DNA of 55,357 nt from an uncultured Saprospiraceae bacterium (GCA_937995755.1 CALKJD010000054.1:1-55357), one strand, 5' to 3'. Positions 35,096 to 44,519 are shown, counted from the stretch's first letter. A program made the numbers and translations. The notes: generated by a model from the letters alone, not told the origin.

Positions 35096-35521
35096 ATGAA
35101 AAAATTATTAGCACTTCTTCTATTTTTAGGTTGTTACCAATTTTCAATTGGCCAGTTTAGTGCTGGAGCAGGATTATCTGTAATTACTGGAAACACATCT
35201 GCATTTGGTCTTCAAGCGAGAGCCATGTATGGAGTCAACGATGACTTTACTGTGGGTGTAGCCTATAACTACTATTTTGAAAAAAACATAGGAAACATCA
35301 TCGATGTAGACCTACAATATACATTGATCAATACAGATGGAGGTTTTCAACTTAATCCATTAGCTGGAATCAGAGTTAACACTAAGGGTGAAGTGGATAC
35401 AGATCTACACTTAGGTGTCTACTCCGTCTTACCTATAGGAGGTTACCATTTCTATCTGGAGCCTAAATTTGTAATATCAAAAAATGATGCCTTTGTCGTA
35501 TCAACAGGATTTAGATTCTAA
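35096..35521 (+). CDS. Small outer membrane beta-barrel protein
   Basis: A 141-residue protein; I chose the ATG at 35096, because the upstream TTG at 35069 only adds a polar stretch before the signal peptide. Signal peptide 1-20 (CYQFSIGQ). The mature chain alternates in the beta-barrel style (GLQARAMYGVNDDFTVGVAY, LGVYSVLPIGGYHFYLEP) and ends in an aromatic residue after FVVSTGFRF, the usual signature for outer membrane insertion. It resembles the OmpW/OmpA-like small barrels and is followed by a terminator. Confidence 0.7.
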   Translation: MKKLLALLLFLGCYQFSIGQFSAGAGLSVITGNTSAFGLQARAMYGVNDDFTVGVAYNYYFEKNIGNIIDVDLQYTLINTDGGFQLNPLAGIRVNTKGEVDTDLHLGVYSVLPIGGYHFYLEPKFVISKNDAFVVSTGFRF

Positions 35522-35542
35522 TCTGAAATCTTTATAAAATCA

Positions 35543-35586
35543 CGCTACACAGTTGGTTTCAGGTATGACTGACTGTGTAGTGTTTT
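35543..35586 (+). terminator. Stem-loop after the small barrel gene
   Basis: An 11-base-pair stem with one wobble (CGCTACACAGT/ACTGTGTAGTG), an 18-base loop and a T4 tract, 22 bases past the stop. Confidence 0.65.
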
Positions 35587-35747
35587 AACATTACTCCTTC
35601 AACAATACATACCTACTCATCAAGGATAGACTTTACAATACATTAGTAAATAATCAAAGAAAATATCGAACTATCTGCTTTTTTAATAAGTACCTTACAT
35701 TTCATCAACTTTGACTCTAGTCAAGTAGTGAGGTAACCTACTCAACG

Positions 35748-37406
35748 GTGTCTAGATTACGGACTGAGATAACAAGTGTTATTTCTGAAGTAAAAATTAA
35801 GTTGACAAAAACACCCTTTTTAACATGCTGGAACCTGGCGACAGGTTATTATCAATTAGTTACTGTGCTCACAGTTCTGATTGTGGCGCTTACCGTATGT
35901 GTAGGTAACGGTCAGACTTATACATTAGACTGGTCTGAATATCGAATGGAACAGACAGGATGTGGATTGCCATCTTCTACTGACGCTTCATCTTCTTACT
36001 ACGACTTAGATCAAGATCGTCTGCAATTCGGAAATACAAAGATTTCTATCACTCATGGACCAGATGAAAACACTTACTGTGCTTCTGGAAAAATCAGAAA
36101 TAAAAATGGCGGTGAGTCATATGTGTACAGTGCGACCCTTGACGCAGAGACTAGAGCAGATTGTAGTTGGATGATCATAGAGTTTTCTGAGCCTGTCAAT
36201 CATGTATCATTCGACTTGATAGATGTAGATATCGCTTTATTAAATAACTGGCAAGACGAACTTACAATATCCCCTGCATGGACCACTATACAGAACAATG
36301 CCAATCTGATAATTGATGAAGACAACCATACCATAACAGGTAGTGTCAACTGCGATAGTCATTCTCAAGACTGTAATACGAGATTAATATTTGACAAGCC
36401 TTTAATGCGTATTAGAATAGATTACTGCTACGGATCTGGAACTACCGATAATTTTCCAGATAGACAGATATACAATATAGGTAACATAGAATTTGAAGAG
36501 TACACACTCAATCCTAATGTCACCATCATTGAAAATTGTCCTGGAGAAGAATCAATACTCAACATACAAGATTTAAAAGTAGAGCATGAGGAAATTCTAG
36601 AAATCATATTTGCTGATACTGAAGGAATGATAGACAATGTTTTAGAATACCCTCAGATGGGAGTCTATAACATAGAAGTGCCAAAGACCTACACAAGCTG
36701 CGGAGATTATCCAGTACTGGTTAGAGTAATCGATAGTCCAACGAGTATGGCACAAAAAGGGGAAATGCTTTCTACTCTTGATATTGACAATACAAGATCA
36801 TATATGCTTAGTATTGAAATCATAGATAATGAGAGTCCAACATTCCCTGCAGATCAACAAGATATAGTGTATCTGCAATGCAATGATGAGATTCCAGAAA
36901 GTTATTTTAGACCCGCTAGAGACAATTGTCTTGAGCCTTCTATGATCCATCAAGAAGTATGGGATGAATACTTAGAATACAATGATGCCTGTACAGAATA
37001 TAACGTACGTCGCTATTGGTCAATTACTGACTTATGTGGCAATACTACTGTCGATCATATAGATTACATATATCAATACGATGAGGATTATCGAAGCTTA
37101 GGTGATGCAGAAGATATCATAGAAGCATGTAATGTATTTTCGCCCAATGGAGATGGTATCAACGATTATTTCGTAATATATCTTGGCAATCTAAATATTG
37201 CAAAATCCGAATTCTATATTTTTGATAGAAGTGGAAACCCAAGGTATCAGGAACTGAACATCAAAGGGGAAAGAGCAGAGAGCAGTTTAGGTGGTGATCT
37301 GCGTGATGAATCTTGGACATCCGGCGTATACGTTTGGATGCTAAAACTCACAGATACATATGGCAACACGAAAGTAATAAGTAGAGAAGTAACGATACTT
37401 CTCTAG
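35748..37406 (+). CDS. T9SS type B secreted protein (gliding-motility-associated C-terminal domain)
   Basis: A 552-residue secreted protein. A hydrophobic segment (about 36-53, ending VCVGNGQ) acts as signal peptide, preceded by an unusually long polar N-terminus. The only in-frame start before it is GTG at 35748 (TTG at 35802 is the alternative). The middle has paired cysteines and Asp/Asn-rich beta segments without a recognised enzyme fold. The C-terminal 85 residues begin NVFSPNGDGINDYFVI and end VYVWMLKLTD...REVTILL, the type B sorting domain (CHU_C/gliding-motility-associated). Type B proteins often act with a PorP/SprF partner, which is not present here. Confidence 0.85.
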   Translation: MSRLRTEITSVISEVKIKLTKTPFLTCWNLATGYYQLVTVLTVLIVALTVCVGNGQTYTLDWSEYRMEQTGCGLPSSTDASSSYYDLDQDRLQFGNTKISITHGPDENTYCASGKIRNKNGGESYVYSATLDAETRADCSWMIIEFSEPVNHVSFDLIDVDIALLNNWQDELTISPAWTTIQNNANLIIDEDNHTITGSVNCDSHSQDCNTRLIFDKPLMRIRIDYCYGSGTTDNFPDRQIYNIGNIEFEEYTLNPNVTIIENCPGEESILNIQDLKVEHEEILEIIFADTEGMIDNVLEYPQMGVYNIEVPKTYTSCGDYPVLVRVIDSPTSMAQKGEMLSTLDIDNTRSYMLSIEIIDNESPTFPADQQDIVYLQCNDEIPESYFRPARDNCLEPSMIHQEVWDEYLEYNDACTEYNVRRYWSITDLCGNTTVDHIDYIYQYDEDYRSLGDAEDIIEACNVFSPNGDGINDYFVIYLGNLNIAKSEFYIFDRSGNPRYQELNIKGERAESSLGGDLRDESWTSGVYVWMLKLTDTYGNTKVISREVTILL

Positions 37407-37441
37407 CTATTTATAAAGATTAAACTTTAGTTTGATTCATT

Positions 37442-37473
37442 GGCTGCATCTTTAACTAGATGCAGCCTTTTTT
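37442..37473 (+). terminator. Strong intrinsic terminator after the type B T9SS gene
   Basis: A perfect 10-base-pair stem (GGCTGCATCT and complement) with a 6-base loop and a T6 tract, 36 bases beyond the stop. Confidence 0.9.
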
Positions 37474-37560
37474 CTTATTGATTATGGACAGATCGAAAAG
37501 TGATATCAAATTGCTAAATAATAATATATCTACAATCACACACTTCATTATCTTTAGGCT

Positions 37561-38478
37561 ATGAACACGATCAAACTATTAACCACTTTGGTTATTATTA
37601 CATCACTTTATTCATGTCAAAACAAAAGTATGTTAGTAGACAATCTTGATATCCAAGGTCATAGAGGCTGTAGAGGCTTGATGCCAGAAAACACGATTCC
37701 AGGTTTTATACGAGCATTGGAATCCGGTGTAACCACTTTGGAAATGGATGTCGGAATTGCTGGCGACCATAGTGTAGTTGTATCTCACGATCCATACTTT
37801 CACAGTAATATTTCAACGGGTCCAGACCAATCGGAAATCACTCAAGAGAATATGCTATCATATAACATTTTCAAAATGGACTACCCTACTATTGCAAGTT
37901 ATGATGTAGGGCTAAAGCAGCATCCTAAATTTCCACTACAAAGAAAGATCCCAGCGATAAAACCTAAATTATCTATGGTATTTGATACTGTAGAAGCTTA
38001 TATCAAAGCGAACGATCTGCCAAAAGTTCAATACAGTATTGAACTTAAGCGAAGCCCTAAATACGACAATCAATTCCATCCTGATGGAGAAACATTTGTC
38101 AATGATGTACTCAAAGTCATCGATCATGTGGATATGAATGAGAGAATAATTTTGCAATGTTTTGATATAGAAACGCTTCAAATCATTCGTAAAAAGAGGC
38201 CTAATATCAAGCTTGCTTATCTCATAGAATCGTCTACTGATTATGCAGATAATATTAATCAACTCGGCTTTGTTCCAGCGATATATTCTCCAGCCTACAA
38301 ACTCGTAGATAGTGAACTTGTTAGCTATTGCAACGACAAAGGAATGAAGCTTATTCCTTGGACGATCAATGAAGTAATAGACTTAGAAAAAATAATGCGA
38401 TTAGGTGTTCATGGAATAATATCCGACTACCCAGATAGAGCAATCGAGATATATCAAGGACTACAACTTAGCCAATAA
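37561..38478 (+). CDS. Glycerophosphodiester phosphodiesterase, lipoprotein
   Basis: A 305-residue GDPD-family enzyme hydrolysing glycerophosphodiesters. The lipobox SLYSC gives Cys19. Catalytic features: the GHRG motif (IQGHRGCRGLMPENTIPGF), Glu and Asp in LEMDVG, and the histidine in VVVSHDPYF. The C-terminal half keeps the TIM-barrel pattern ending GIISDYPDRAIEI. It would act at the inner or outer membrane on lipid-derived substrates. One base separates its stop from the next gene, a YheT-type hydrolase, so the two form a unit that may process lipid or ester breakdown products (inference). Confidence 0.9.
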   Translation: MNTIKLLTTLVIITSLYSCQNKSMLVDNLDIQGHRGCRGLMPENTIPGFIRALESGVTTLEMDVGIAGDHSVVVSHDPYFHSNISTGPDQSEITQENMLSYNIFKMDYPTIASYDVGLKQHPKFPLQRKIPAIKPKLSMVFDTVEAYIKANDLPKVQYSIELKRSPKYDNQFHPDGETFVNDVLKVIDHVDMNERIILQCFDIETLQIIRKKRPNIKLAYLIESSTDYADNINQLGFVPAIYSPAYKLVDSELVSYCNDKGMKLIPWTINEVIDLEKIMRLGVHGIISDYPDRAIEIYQGLQLSQ

Positions 38479-38479
38479 T

Positions 38480-39439
38480 ATGCCCTTACTTGAATCTGAT
38501 TATCTACCTAAGTGGTGGCTTCGCAATGGACATATCAATACACTCTATACCTACTTCTACAGACAACAACAGAAACCACCGTATAAAAGAGAAAGGTGGG
38601 ACACCGTAGATGGTGATTTTATTGACTTGGATTTTATTAGAAATAATAATCGTAAACTAGCTATACTATCGCACGGACTCGAAGGTGGAAGCGACTCTCA
38701 ATATATAATGTCTATCTCTAACCTACTCAGCTCCGAAGGTTACGACATCTGTGCACTCAACTACAGATCTTGCAGTGGTGAAATGAACCATACGGCGACT
38801 ATGTATCACAGTGGATTTACCCTAGATCTCAATATGATAGTAAACACAATTGCTGAAGAGTACGATGAGATCAATCTTATTGGATATAGTCTGGGTGGCA
38901 ATATGAATCTTAAGTACACTACCGATGGCATATACCCTATTCACAATAAGATTAAATCGGTTGTGTCAGTCTCTGCACCTATTGATTTGGCAGGATCCTC
39001 TAAGCGAATTTCTAGTTGGTACAACTATCAGTACCAATACAACTTCTTGCAGACCCTCAACGCTAAGATGCGTATCAAAGCGCAGATGCATCCTGAAACC
39101 ATAAACATCGATGATCTGAAAAAAGTGAAAACGCTTATTGATTTTGATGAATATTTTACAGGACCTCTTCACAATTTCGATGGTGCTAATGGATATTACC
39201 AAAACTGTAATGCGCTTCAATATTTGGAGGCCGTAAGACTACCTACGCTGCTCATAAGTTCAGAAGATGACCCATTCTTGACTAAAAGTTGCATACCCAA
39301 AGAAATAGCAAAAGACCATAAAGACATTCATCTAATAGCAACTAAGTATGGTGGTCATGTAGGATTTACTACTTTTGGCTCAGATTACTATTGGCTTGAC
39401 TATAAAATACTTGATTTTATACGATCAGCCAGCTTATAA
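38480..39439 (+). CDS. Alpha/beta hydrolase, YheT/EMB8 family
   Basis: A 319-residue cytoplasmic alpha/beta hydrolase. The N-terminus (LPKWWLRNGHINTLYTYFYR) and the AILSHGLEGGSDSQYI oxyanion-loop region are characteristic of the YheT/EMB8 group; the nucleophile lies in GYSLGGN, and the late histidine is in KYGGHVGF. A carboxylesterase activity is typical, but the natural substrate is unknown. It follows the glycerophosphodiesterase gene after one base, suggesting co-expression. Confidence 0.88.
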   Translation: MPLLESDYLPKWWLRNGHINTLYTYFYRQQQKPPYKRERWDTVDGDFIDLDFIRNNNRKLAILSHGLEGGSDSQYIMSISNLLSSEGYDICALNYRSCSGEMNHTATMYHSGFTLDLNMIVNTIAEEYDEINLIGYSLGGNMNLKYTTDGIYPIHNKIKSVVSVSAPIDLAGSSKRISSWYNYQYQYNFLQTLNAKMRIKAQMHPETINIDDLKKVKTLIDFDEYFTGPLHNFDGANGYYQNCNALQYLEAVRLPTLLISSEDDPFLTKSCIPKEIAKDHKDIHLIATKYGGHVGFTTFGSDYYWLDYKILDFIRSASL

Positions 39440-39464
39440 CATTAACAATCAGTAGATTAACAGC

Positions 39465-40106
39465 ATGAGAAAATCAATAATAACATTTGTAGCATTATTA
39501 TGTATAGCACTGGTATCCTGCAAAAAGGATAGTAAAATAGATATAGATACTTTAGAAATTTATACCGTTCAGACTGATGGCGAAAACTTTGCACCAGATA
39601 CATTGGCATATTATGAGACTTCACACAAGTCGGACAACATGATCCAAAAGATCGAATACTACTACTCAAATGGCAATCTCAAAGGAATCGAAAAGTACCA
39701 TTACAAAGGAACAGATACTCTTCCGTACGAATCAAAATACTATGGTCCAGATGACAAACTACTTAGCTATTACGTATTAAGCTATGATAAAAAAGGAAAC
39801 AAAGTAATGTCTGCCGCTTATGATGCAGCAAATGATGAACTCCTTAGAAGAGAGACGTTTGACCATGACAATAATGGCCATATAAAAGCAAAGCGAATCA
39901 AGAATGCTAATGATGAAACGCAACGAATCTATACATTTACTAGAGATGATAAAGGTAATGAACTTACTATGGTTGTCGAAGATGCCAATGGCGCTTTAGT
40001 AGCTGCAGAAAGATACCAAATCACAAAACTAGATGCTCAGGGCAAATGGGTAGAAAAGTATGGTATTGTCAATGACGTACCTAAAACTTTTCATGTAAAA
40101 AAGTAA
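39465..40106 (+). CDS. Lipoprotein with YD/MORN-like repeats
   Basis: A 213-residue lipoprotein with Cys19 in LVSCKKD. The mature part consists of repeating beta-hairpin units with Y-Y-x-N-G-x-L-K or Y-D-x-x-G-N patterns (YYSNGNLKG, SYDKKGNKVM, TFRDD-like segments), which resemble MORN- or YD-type repeats of surface and toxin-immunity proteins. There are about six units. No partner is nearby, so function is unknown. It starts 25 bases after the YheT-type gene and could be the third gene of that operon. Confidence 0.65.
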   Translation: MRKSIITFVALLCIALVSCKKDSKIDIDTLEIYTVQTDGENFAPDTLAYYETSHKSDNMIQKIEYYYSNGNLKGIEKYHYKGTDTLPYESKYYGPDDKLLSYYVLSYDKKGNKVMSAAYDAANDELLRRETFDHDNNGHIKAKRIKNANDETQRIYTFTRDDKGNELTMVVEDANGALVAAERYQITKLDAQGKWVEKYGIVNDVPKTFHVKK

Positions 40107-40213
40107 TGCTGAACGGTACCGCTTATCAATAATCGAATCTGATAAAAAGCTTCAGTCGACCTACTACTGAATGTATCCTCAGATCTATACAGATTCTTTC
40201 TATGCGCTTACTT

Positions 40214-40250
40214 TACTACACTTGTACCCGTTAATTATACAAGTGTAGTA
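40214..40250. repeat. Perfect 13-base inverted repeat between lipoprotein gene and gap
   Basis: Arms TACTACACTTGTA and its complement, separated by 11 bases. No T-run follows on either strand. It could be a factor-binding site for gap or a terminator without a U-tract; the sequence does not decide. Confidence 0.45.
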
Positions 40251-40401
40251 CAGGATACCTATTGGTAATTCTCTAAGTCATTAAATGTGAATATCTAGAA
40301 CTATAAATCTTAATATATCGTTATATTTTGTAAGTGTACTAGATACACTAATTAATTATTGTTATTTTTACACTAAGTAATTACACAAACGCAAAATAAT
40401 C

Positions 40402-41394
40402 ATGTCAAAAAAGAGAGTAGCCATTAATGGCTTTGGAAGAATAGGAAGGCTTACCTTCAGAAACTTAATTAACGATGATAGCATTGAAGTAGTAGCTATC
40501 AATGATCTTACTGATAACGCCACCCTAGCCCACTTACTCAAGTTTGACAGTGTACATGGCAAATTTGATGGTACTGTTAGTGCTACAGACACTCACTTAA
40601 TTGTAAATGGTCAAGAAATACAAGCGTCATCAGAAAGAAACCCTGAGTCACTGAACTGGGCTGAGTTAAAGATAGATACTGTACTTGAGTGTACTGGAAT
40701 CTTCCGAAATAGAGATGGTGCTTCTAAGCATATCACTGCTGGAGCAAAGAAAGTAATACTATCTGCACCTGCCAAAGGAAGTGACATAAAGACTATTGTA
40801 CTTGGAGTAAATGATGGAGACCTAACTGGTGATGAAGATATATTATCTAACGCATCATGTACTACTAACTGTCTAGCTCCAGTCTGTAAAATATTGACTG
40901 AGAACTTTACTGTCGTAAAAGGATCAATGTCTACAATCCATGGATATACTGCTGATCAAAATTTACAAGATGCACCACACAGTGATCTTCGTAGAGCAAG
41001 AGCAGCGGCAATCAATATCGTACCTACTACTACAGGAGCCGCGACTGCTACTGCTTTAGTTGTACCAGCGATAAAAGACAAGCTATCTTCAATGGCTTTT
41101 AGAGTACCTATTCCTACAGGTTCTATGATCGAACTCAATGTATTGATCGAAGAAAATACAGATGTAGATAGCCTTAAAGCATTGTTTAAAAAGCATGCTG
41201 ACACCGATATGAAAGGCATTTTAGAATATTCTACTGACGAACTAGTATCATCTGATATCGTTGGAAATAAGCATAGTTCTATATTGGACTCCAGCCTTAT
41301 TGATGTATTAGAAGGTAACTTCTTAAAAGTAGTGAGTTGGTACGACAACGAATCAGGATACTCAGCAAGACTAGCTCAACTAGTAGCTAAATAA
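40402..41394 (+). CDS. gap: Glyceraldehyde-3-phosphate dehydrogenase, type I
   Basis: A 330-residue NAD(P)-dependent GAPDH of glycolysis. The Rossmann start is VAINGFGRIGRLTFRNL; the catalytic cysteine is in SNASCTTNCLAP; the phosphate-binding TIHGYTADQN and the final SWYDNESGYSARL are intact, and the length is normal. It has its own terminator and is followed by pgk about 240 bases later, so the two consecutive glycolytic steps are clustered but not tightly co-transcribed. A perfect inverted repeat lies about 150 bases upstream. Confidence 0.97.
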   Translation: MSKKRVAINGFGRIGRLTFRNLINDDSIEVVAINDLTDNATLAHLLKFDSVHGKFDGTVSATDTHLIVNGQEIQASSERNPESLNWAELKIDTVLECTGIFRNRDGASKHITAGAKKVILSAPAKGSDIKTIVLGVNDGDLTGDEDILSNASCTTNCLAPVCKILTENFTVVKGSMSTIHGYTADQNLQDAPHSDLRRARAAAINIVPTTTGAATATALVVPAIKDKLSSMAFRVPIPTGSMIELNVLIEENTDVDSLKALFKKHADTDMKGILEYSTDELVSSDIVGNKHSSILDSSLIDVLEGNFLKVVSWYDNESGYSARLAQLVAK

Positions 41395-41467
41395 TAAATG
41401 ATAATAAGATTAAATATTTCATCGCTACGATGTATTGTAGTTGATAATATTGATTAAGTAAGTGAGT

Positions 41468-41497
41468 AAAAGCCTGGCAGTAATGCTGGGCTTTTAT
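41468..41497 (+). terminator. Intrinsic terminator after gap
   Basis: AAAAGCC/GGCTTTT arms with a GCA/TGC inner pair and a loop, followed by a T-rich tract. It lies 73 bases past the stop codon. Confidence 0.6.
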
Positions 41498-41630
41498 ATT
41501 TTCTAATGATTCCAAATGCCTAACTTAGAAGCAATTACACGGCAATCTAATTCTCCTCCGATTTACATATCCGTTTACAATATGATTTTAAATCACTTCT
41601 ATGTATTATTGTAGTATAAAATAGAAACTA

Positions 41631-42836
41631 ATGAATATCCAAGACATCAATATAAAATATAAAAAAGTACTCATCCGTGTTGATTTTAACGTGCCACTCG
41701 ATGCAGAACGAAATATTACAGATGATACCCGTATGGTGAAAGCGATGCCAACAATTCAATACGCTCTAGCAGAAGGCGCGGCTGTCATATTATGCTCTCA
41801 TCTAGGAAGACCCAAAGATCTGAGTGCTGACAGCGATGATCGCCAAAAATATAGTCTGAGTCACCTTGTCTATCACCTAAGCGAGCTGTCAGGCGCCAAA
41901 GTTCAATTTGTCGACGATACTATAGGTGCGGAAGTAGAAGCCGCGGCTGCCGCTCTCCCTGGAGGTGAAATACTTCTATTAGAGAATACTAGATTTTACA
42001 AAGAAGAAAAAGCTGGAGATGCAGACTTTGCTAAGTCTATGTCTGAGCTTGCAGATGTATATATCAATGATGCATTTGGTACCGCGCATAGAGCTCACGC
42101 AAGTACTGCAGTGATCGCTCAATATTTTGACAAGGATAAAAGAGGGTTTGGCATGTTGATGAATGCAGAGCTTACCAATGCTCGCAAGCTTAGTCACAAT
42201 CCTGCAAAACCAGTAACAGCTATTATTGGTGGAGCTAAAGTTTCTGATAAAATACAGTTGCTCAAAAACCTCATTCCTGTCATGGATAATATCCTCGTGG
42301 GTGGTGGTATGGCGTATACTTTTCTCAAAGCCAAAGGAGGAGCCATAGGTAACTCACTATGTGAAGATGACTATCTAGAAATGGCTAAGGATATACTAGC
42401 TGAAGCCCAAAAAGAAAACACTAATATCTATCTGCCAGAAGACTCAGTCATCGCAGATAATTTTGCTGCAGATGCCAATACACAAGTAGTCGCAAGTGAC
42501 AATATTCCTGATGGATGGATGGGCTTAGATATAGGAAGTAAAGCCACACAAGTATATTCTGATGTCATCAAAGCATCAAAGACTGTTCTATGGAATGGCC
42601 CAATGGGAGTATTCGAAATGGAAGCATTCTCTAAAGGAACATTTACTGTAGCTCAAGCTGTAGCAGACGCTACCTCTGATGGAGCCTATACATTAATTGG
42701 TGGCGGAGATAGTGTATCAGCAATCAACAAAGCTGGCCTGGCTGAGAAAGTAAGTTTTGTATCTACTGGAGGTGGAGCCATGTTGGAATTCTTAGAAGGA
42801 AAAGAGTTACCTGGAGTAAAAGCTATCGAAGGATAA
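41631..42836 (+). CDS. pgk: Phosphoglycerate kinase
   Basis: A 401-residue monomeric PGK transferring phosphate from 1,3-bisphosphoglycerate to ADP. Family motifs: VLIRVDFNVPLDAERNI near the N-terminus, CSHLGRPKD, LLENTRFYKEEKAGD, DAFGTAHRAHAS, and the nucleotide-binding region with GNGGSKV-type equivalent (IIGGAKVSDKI) and WNGPMGVFE. The final GGGDSVSAINKAG motif is present. Length is normal. It follows gap on the same strand and is followed by a Crp/Fnr regulator after 40 bases. Confidence 0.97.
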   Translation: MNIQDINIKYKKVLIRVDFNVPLDAERNITDDTRMVKAMPTIQYALAEGAAVILCSHLGRPKDLSADSDDRQKYSLSHLVYHLSELSGAKVQFVDDTIGAEVEAAAAALPGGEILLLENTRFYKEEKAGDADFAKSMSELADVYINDAFGTAHRAHASTAVIAQYFDKDKRGFGMLMNAELTNARKLSHNPAKPVTAIIGGAKVSDKIQLLKNLIPVMDNILVGGGMAYTFLKAKGGAIGNSLCEDDYLEMAKDILAEAQKENTNIYLPEDSVIADNFAADANTQVVASDNIPDGWMGLDIGSKATQVYSDVIKASKTVLWNGPMGVFEMEAFSKGTFTVAQAVADATSDGAYTLIGGGDSVSAINKAGLAEKVSFVSTGGGAMLEFLEGKELPGVKAIEG

Positions 42837-42876
42837 ACGCTACAATTAGAGATTATATTTTTTATAAAAATTAACA

Positions 42877-43461
42877 ATGACATTATCCGAATCTATCATT
42901 CTAGAGATTTTCAAGGATGTTAAGCTTTCTCCAAAAGAAGTAGAACTAGTTGAAAGTAAATTTAGAAAACTTGAATTAGATAAGGGTGATGTGCTATTGG
43001 ATGAAGGAAGTAGAGTAGATTATCAATACTTTGTATATAGTGGATGTCTGCGGACCTATTTCCTAGACAAAACTGGTAAAGAACATACATTACAGTTTGC
43101 TATTAAGGATTGGTGGATCAGTGATTATACCGCATTCTTTACTTCTAGCCACGCTATTATGAATATTGAATGTATTCAGGATGCGACTATATACAAAGTA
43201 TCTAGAGGCGATATGGAAAGCGCATTTACTGAAGTTCATCAATTAGAGACGTTCTTCAGGAAAAAGATGGAAGGTGCATTCGCTAGTTTTCAGAAAAGAA
43301 TTCTCGAAAGTTTATCACTCCCAGCCAAAGATAGATATCGTTCCTTTATCACCACATATCCTAATATCGAACAAAGCGTTAAAAACTATCACATCGCTTC
43401 TTATCTCGGAATTACTACAGAAAGCTTAAGCAGAATTAGAAAAGAAATAGCTCTGTCATAA
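42877..43461 (+). CDS. Crp/Fnr family transcriptional regulator
   Basis: A 194-residue cyclic-nucleotide-binding-domain regulator. The N-terminal cNMP-binding beta barrel runs from about 20 to 115 (DVLLDEGSRVDYQYFVYSGCL), and the C-terminal helix-turn-helix is short (YHIASYLGITTESLSRIRKEI), as in the many small Crp/Fnr proteins of Bacteroidota. No cysteine cluster for an Fe-S centre is seen. It starts 40 bases after pgk; whether it controls the DJ-1-type gene behind it or the glycolytic genes cannot be told. Confidence 0.9.
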   Translation: MTLSESIILEIFKDVKLSPKEVELVESKFRKLELDKGDVLLDEGSRVDYQYFVYSGCLRTYFLDKTGKEHTLQFAIKDWWISDYTAFFTSSHAIMNIECIQDATIYKVSRGDMESAFTEVHQLETFFRKKMEGAFASFQKRILESLSLPAKDRYRSFITTYPNIEQSVKNYHIASYLGITTESLSRIRKEIALS

Positions 43462-43581
43462 AAACTTATCATACATCAATTTTTCTCTGAAACACTTCAT
43501 CTAGCTTTGAATTATCAATCAAAATAAGATTGAAACCTTTATGTATTCTAAAGGTTGTTATTCATAATAAAAATAGAGAAA

Positions 43582-44265
43582 ATGAAGAAAATATTATTTG
43601 TACTTACGAGTCATGATCAGTTAGGAGATACTGGAAAGAAAACAGGATTTTGGATAGAAGAATTTGCCGCACCATACTATCTACTTAAAGATAAAGGTGT
43701 AGATATCACATTGGCATCACCAAAAGGAGGACAGCCACCGATTGACCCTAGCAGTGAAGCATCTGAATCTCAAACTCCAGCCACCGAACGTTTCAATGGC
43801 GATAAAGAGACTCAAGATCTGTTATCTAAAACTTTGAAACTTGATGCAGTAAATCAATCGGATTATGATGCTGTATTTTATCCAGGAGGACATGGTCCAC
43901 TTTGGGATTTAGCAGAAGACGCTCAATCCATAGCATTGATAGAATCATTCTACAATAATAACAAGCCTATAAGTGCTGTATGTCATGCTCCAGCAGTATT
44001 TAGACATACTAAGAATACAGATGGAACGCCATTAGTACAAGGAAAGAAAGTAACAGGATTTTCTAATTCTGAAGAAGAAGCCGTACAACTAACTAACGTG
44101 GTGCCATTCTTAGTAGAAAATATGCTTCAAGAAAATGGAGGTACTTATTCAAAGGGTGATGATTGGTCCCCTTATGCCTTAGAAGACGGACTAATTATTA
44201 CTGGACAGAATCCAGCGTCATCAGTACTTGTAGCTGAATTGCTTTTAAACAAGCTGGATAAATAA
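43582..44265 (+). CDS. Type 1 glutamine amidotransferase-like protein (DJ-1/PfpI, Hsp31-like)
   Basis: A 227-residue protein of the DJ-1/PfpI superfamily. I chose the ATG at 43582; a TTG nine codons upstream adds only an untypical leader. The nucleophile cysteine is in ISAVCHAPAVFRHT; the glutamate/aspartate region and the YPGGHGPLWDL motif fit the Hsp31-like group, whose members act as glyoxalase, chaperone or deglycase enzymes. It follows the Crp/Fnr regulator and ends with a strong terminator. Activity against methylglyoxal next to glycolytic genes is attractive but inferred. Confidence 0.85.
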   Translation: MKKILFVLTSHDQLGDTGKKTGFWIEEFAAPYYLLKDKGVDITLASPKGGQPPIDPSSEASESQTPATERFNGDKETQDLLSKTLKLDAVNQSDYDAVFYPGGHGPLWDLAEDAQSIALIESFYNNNKPISAVCHAPAVFRHTKNTDGTPLVQGKKVTGFSNSEEEAVQLTNVVPFLVENMLQENGGTYSKGDDWSPYALEDGLIITGQNPASSVLVAELLLNKLDK

Positions 44266-44291
44266 CATTCAATTTCGATTGAATACAAGAT

Positions 44292-44325
44292 GCGGTTTGG
44301 GGAATATCTTCAGACCGCTTTTTTT
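44292..44325 (+). terminator. Intrinsic terminator after the DJ-1-type gene
   Basis: GCGGTTTG/CAGACCGC stem with one wobble pair, followed by seven T residues, 26 bases past the stop. A separate 7-base hairpin with a TTCG loop lies just upstream (44267-44284). Confidence 0.85.
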
Positions 44326-44336
44326 ATTATAAAAAC

Positions 44337-44519
44337 TTAATCCTTAATCAAGGTCACCTCAGATTCAGAAACCATAACTACCAAAGTACTCACTAAGAGA
44401 ACTTGTATAGAAAGTGAAAATACAATTCTTGACACAGAAGCAGCAAAACCATCTAAAACCCCAAAACCAAAAATAGCAGAAACGATAGCAATAAATAATG
44501 AGTTAAATATCCAGTTCAT
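44337..44519 (-). CDS. DUF1328 (YtjA-like) small membrane protein
   Basis: A 60-residue protein with two membrane spans. The sequence SLFIAIVSAIFGFGVLDGFA, then SVSRIVFSLSIQVLLVSTLV, reproduces the DUF1328/YtjA pattern: a helix ending A-x-x-G-F-G, a short turn, an A-x-x-x-A/S-R-I/K-I-x-F motif and a second helix. Such proteins occur widely and have no clear role. It is real despite its size because of this family fit; it converges on the terminator of the DJ-1-type gene and stands alone. Confidence 0.65.
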   Translation of the reverse strand: MNWIFNSLFIAIVSAIFGFGVLDGFAASVSRIVFSLSIQVLLVSTLVVMVSESEVTLIKD

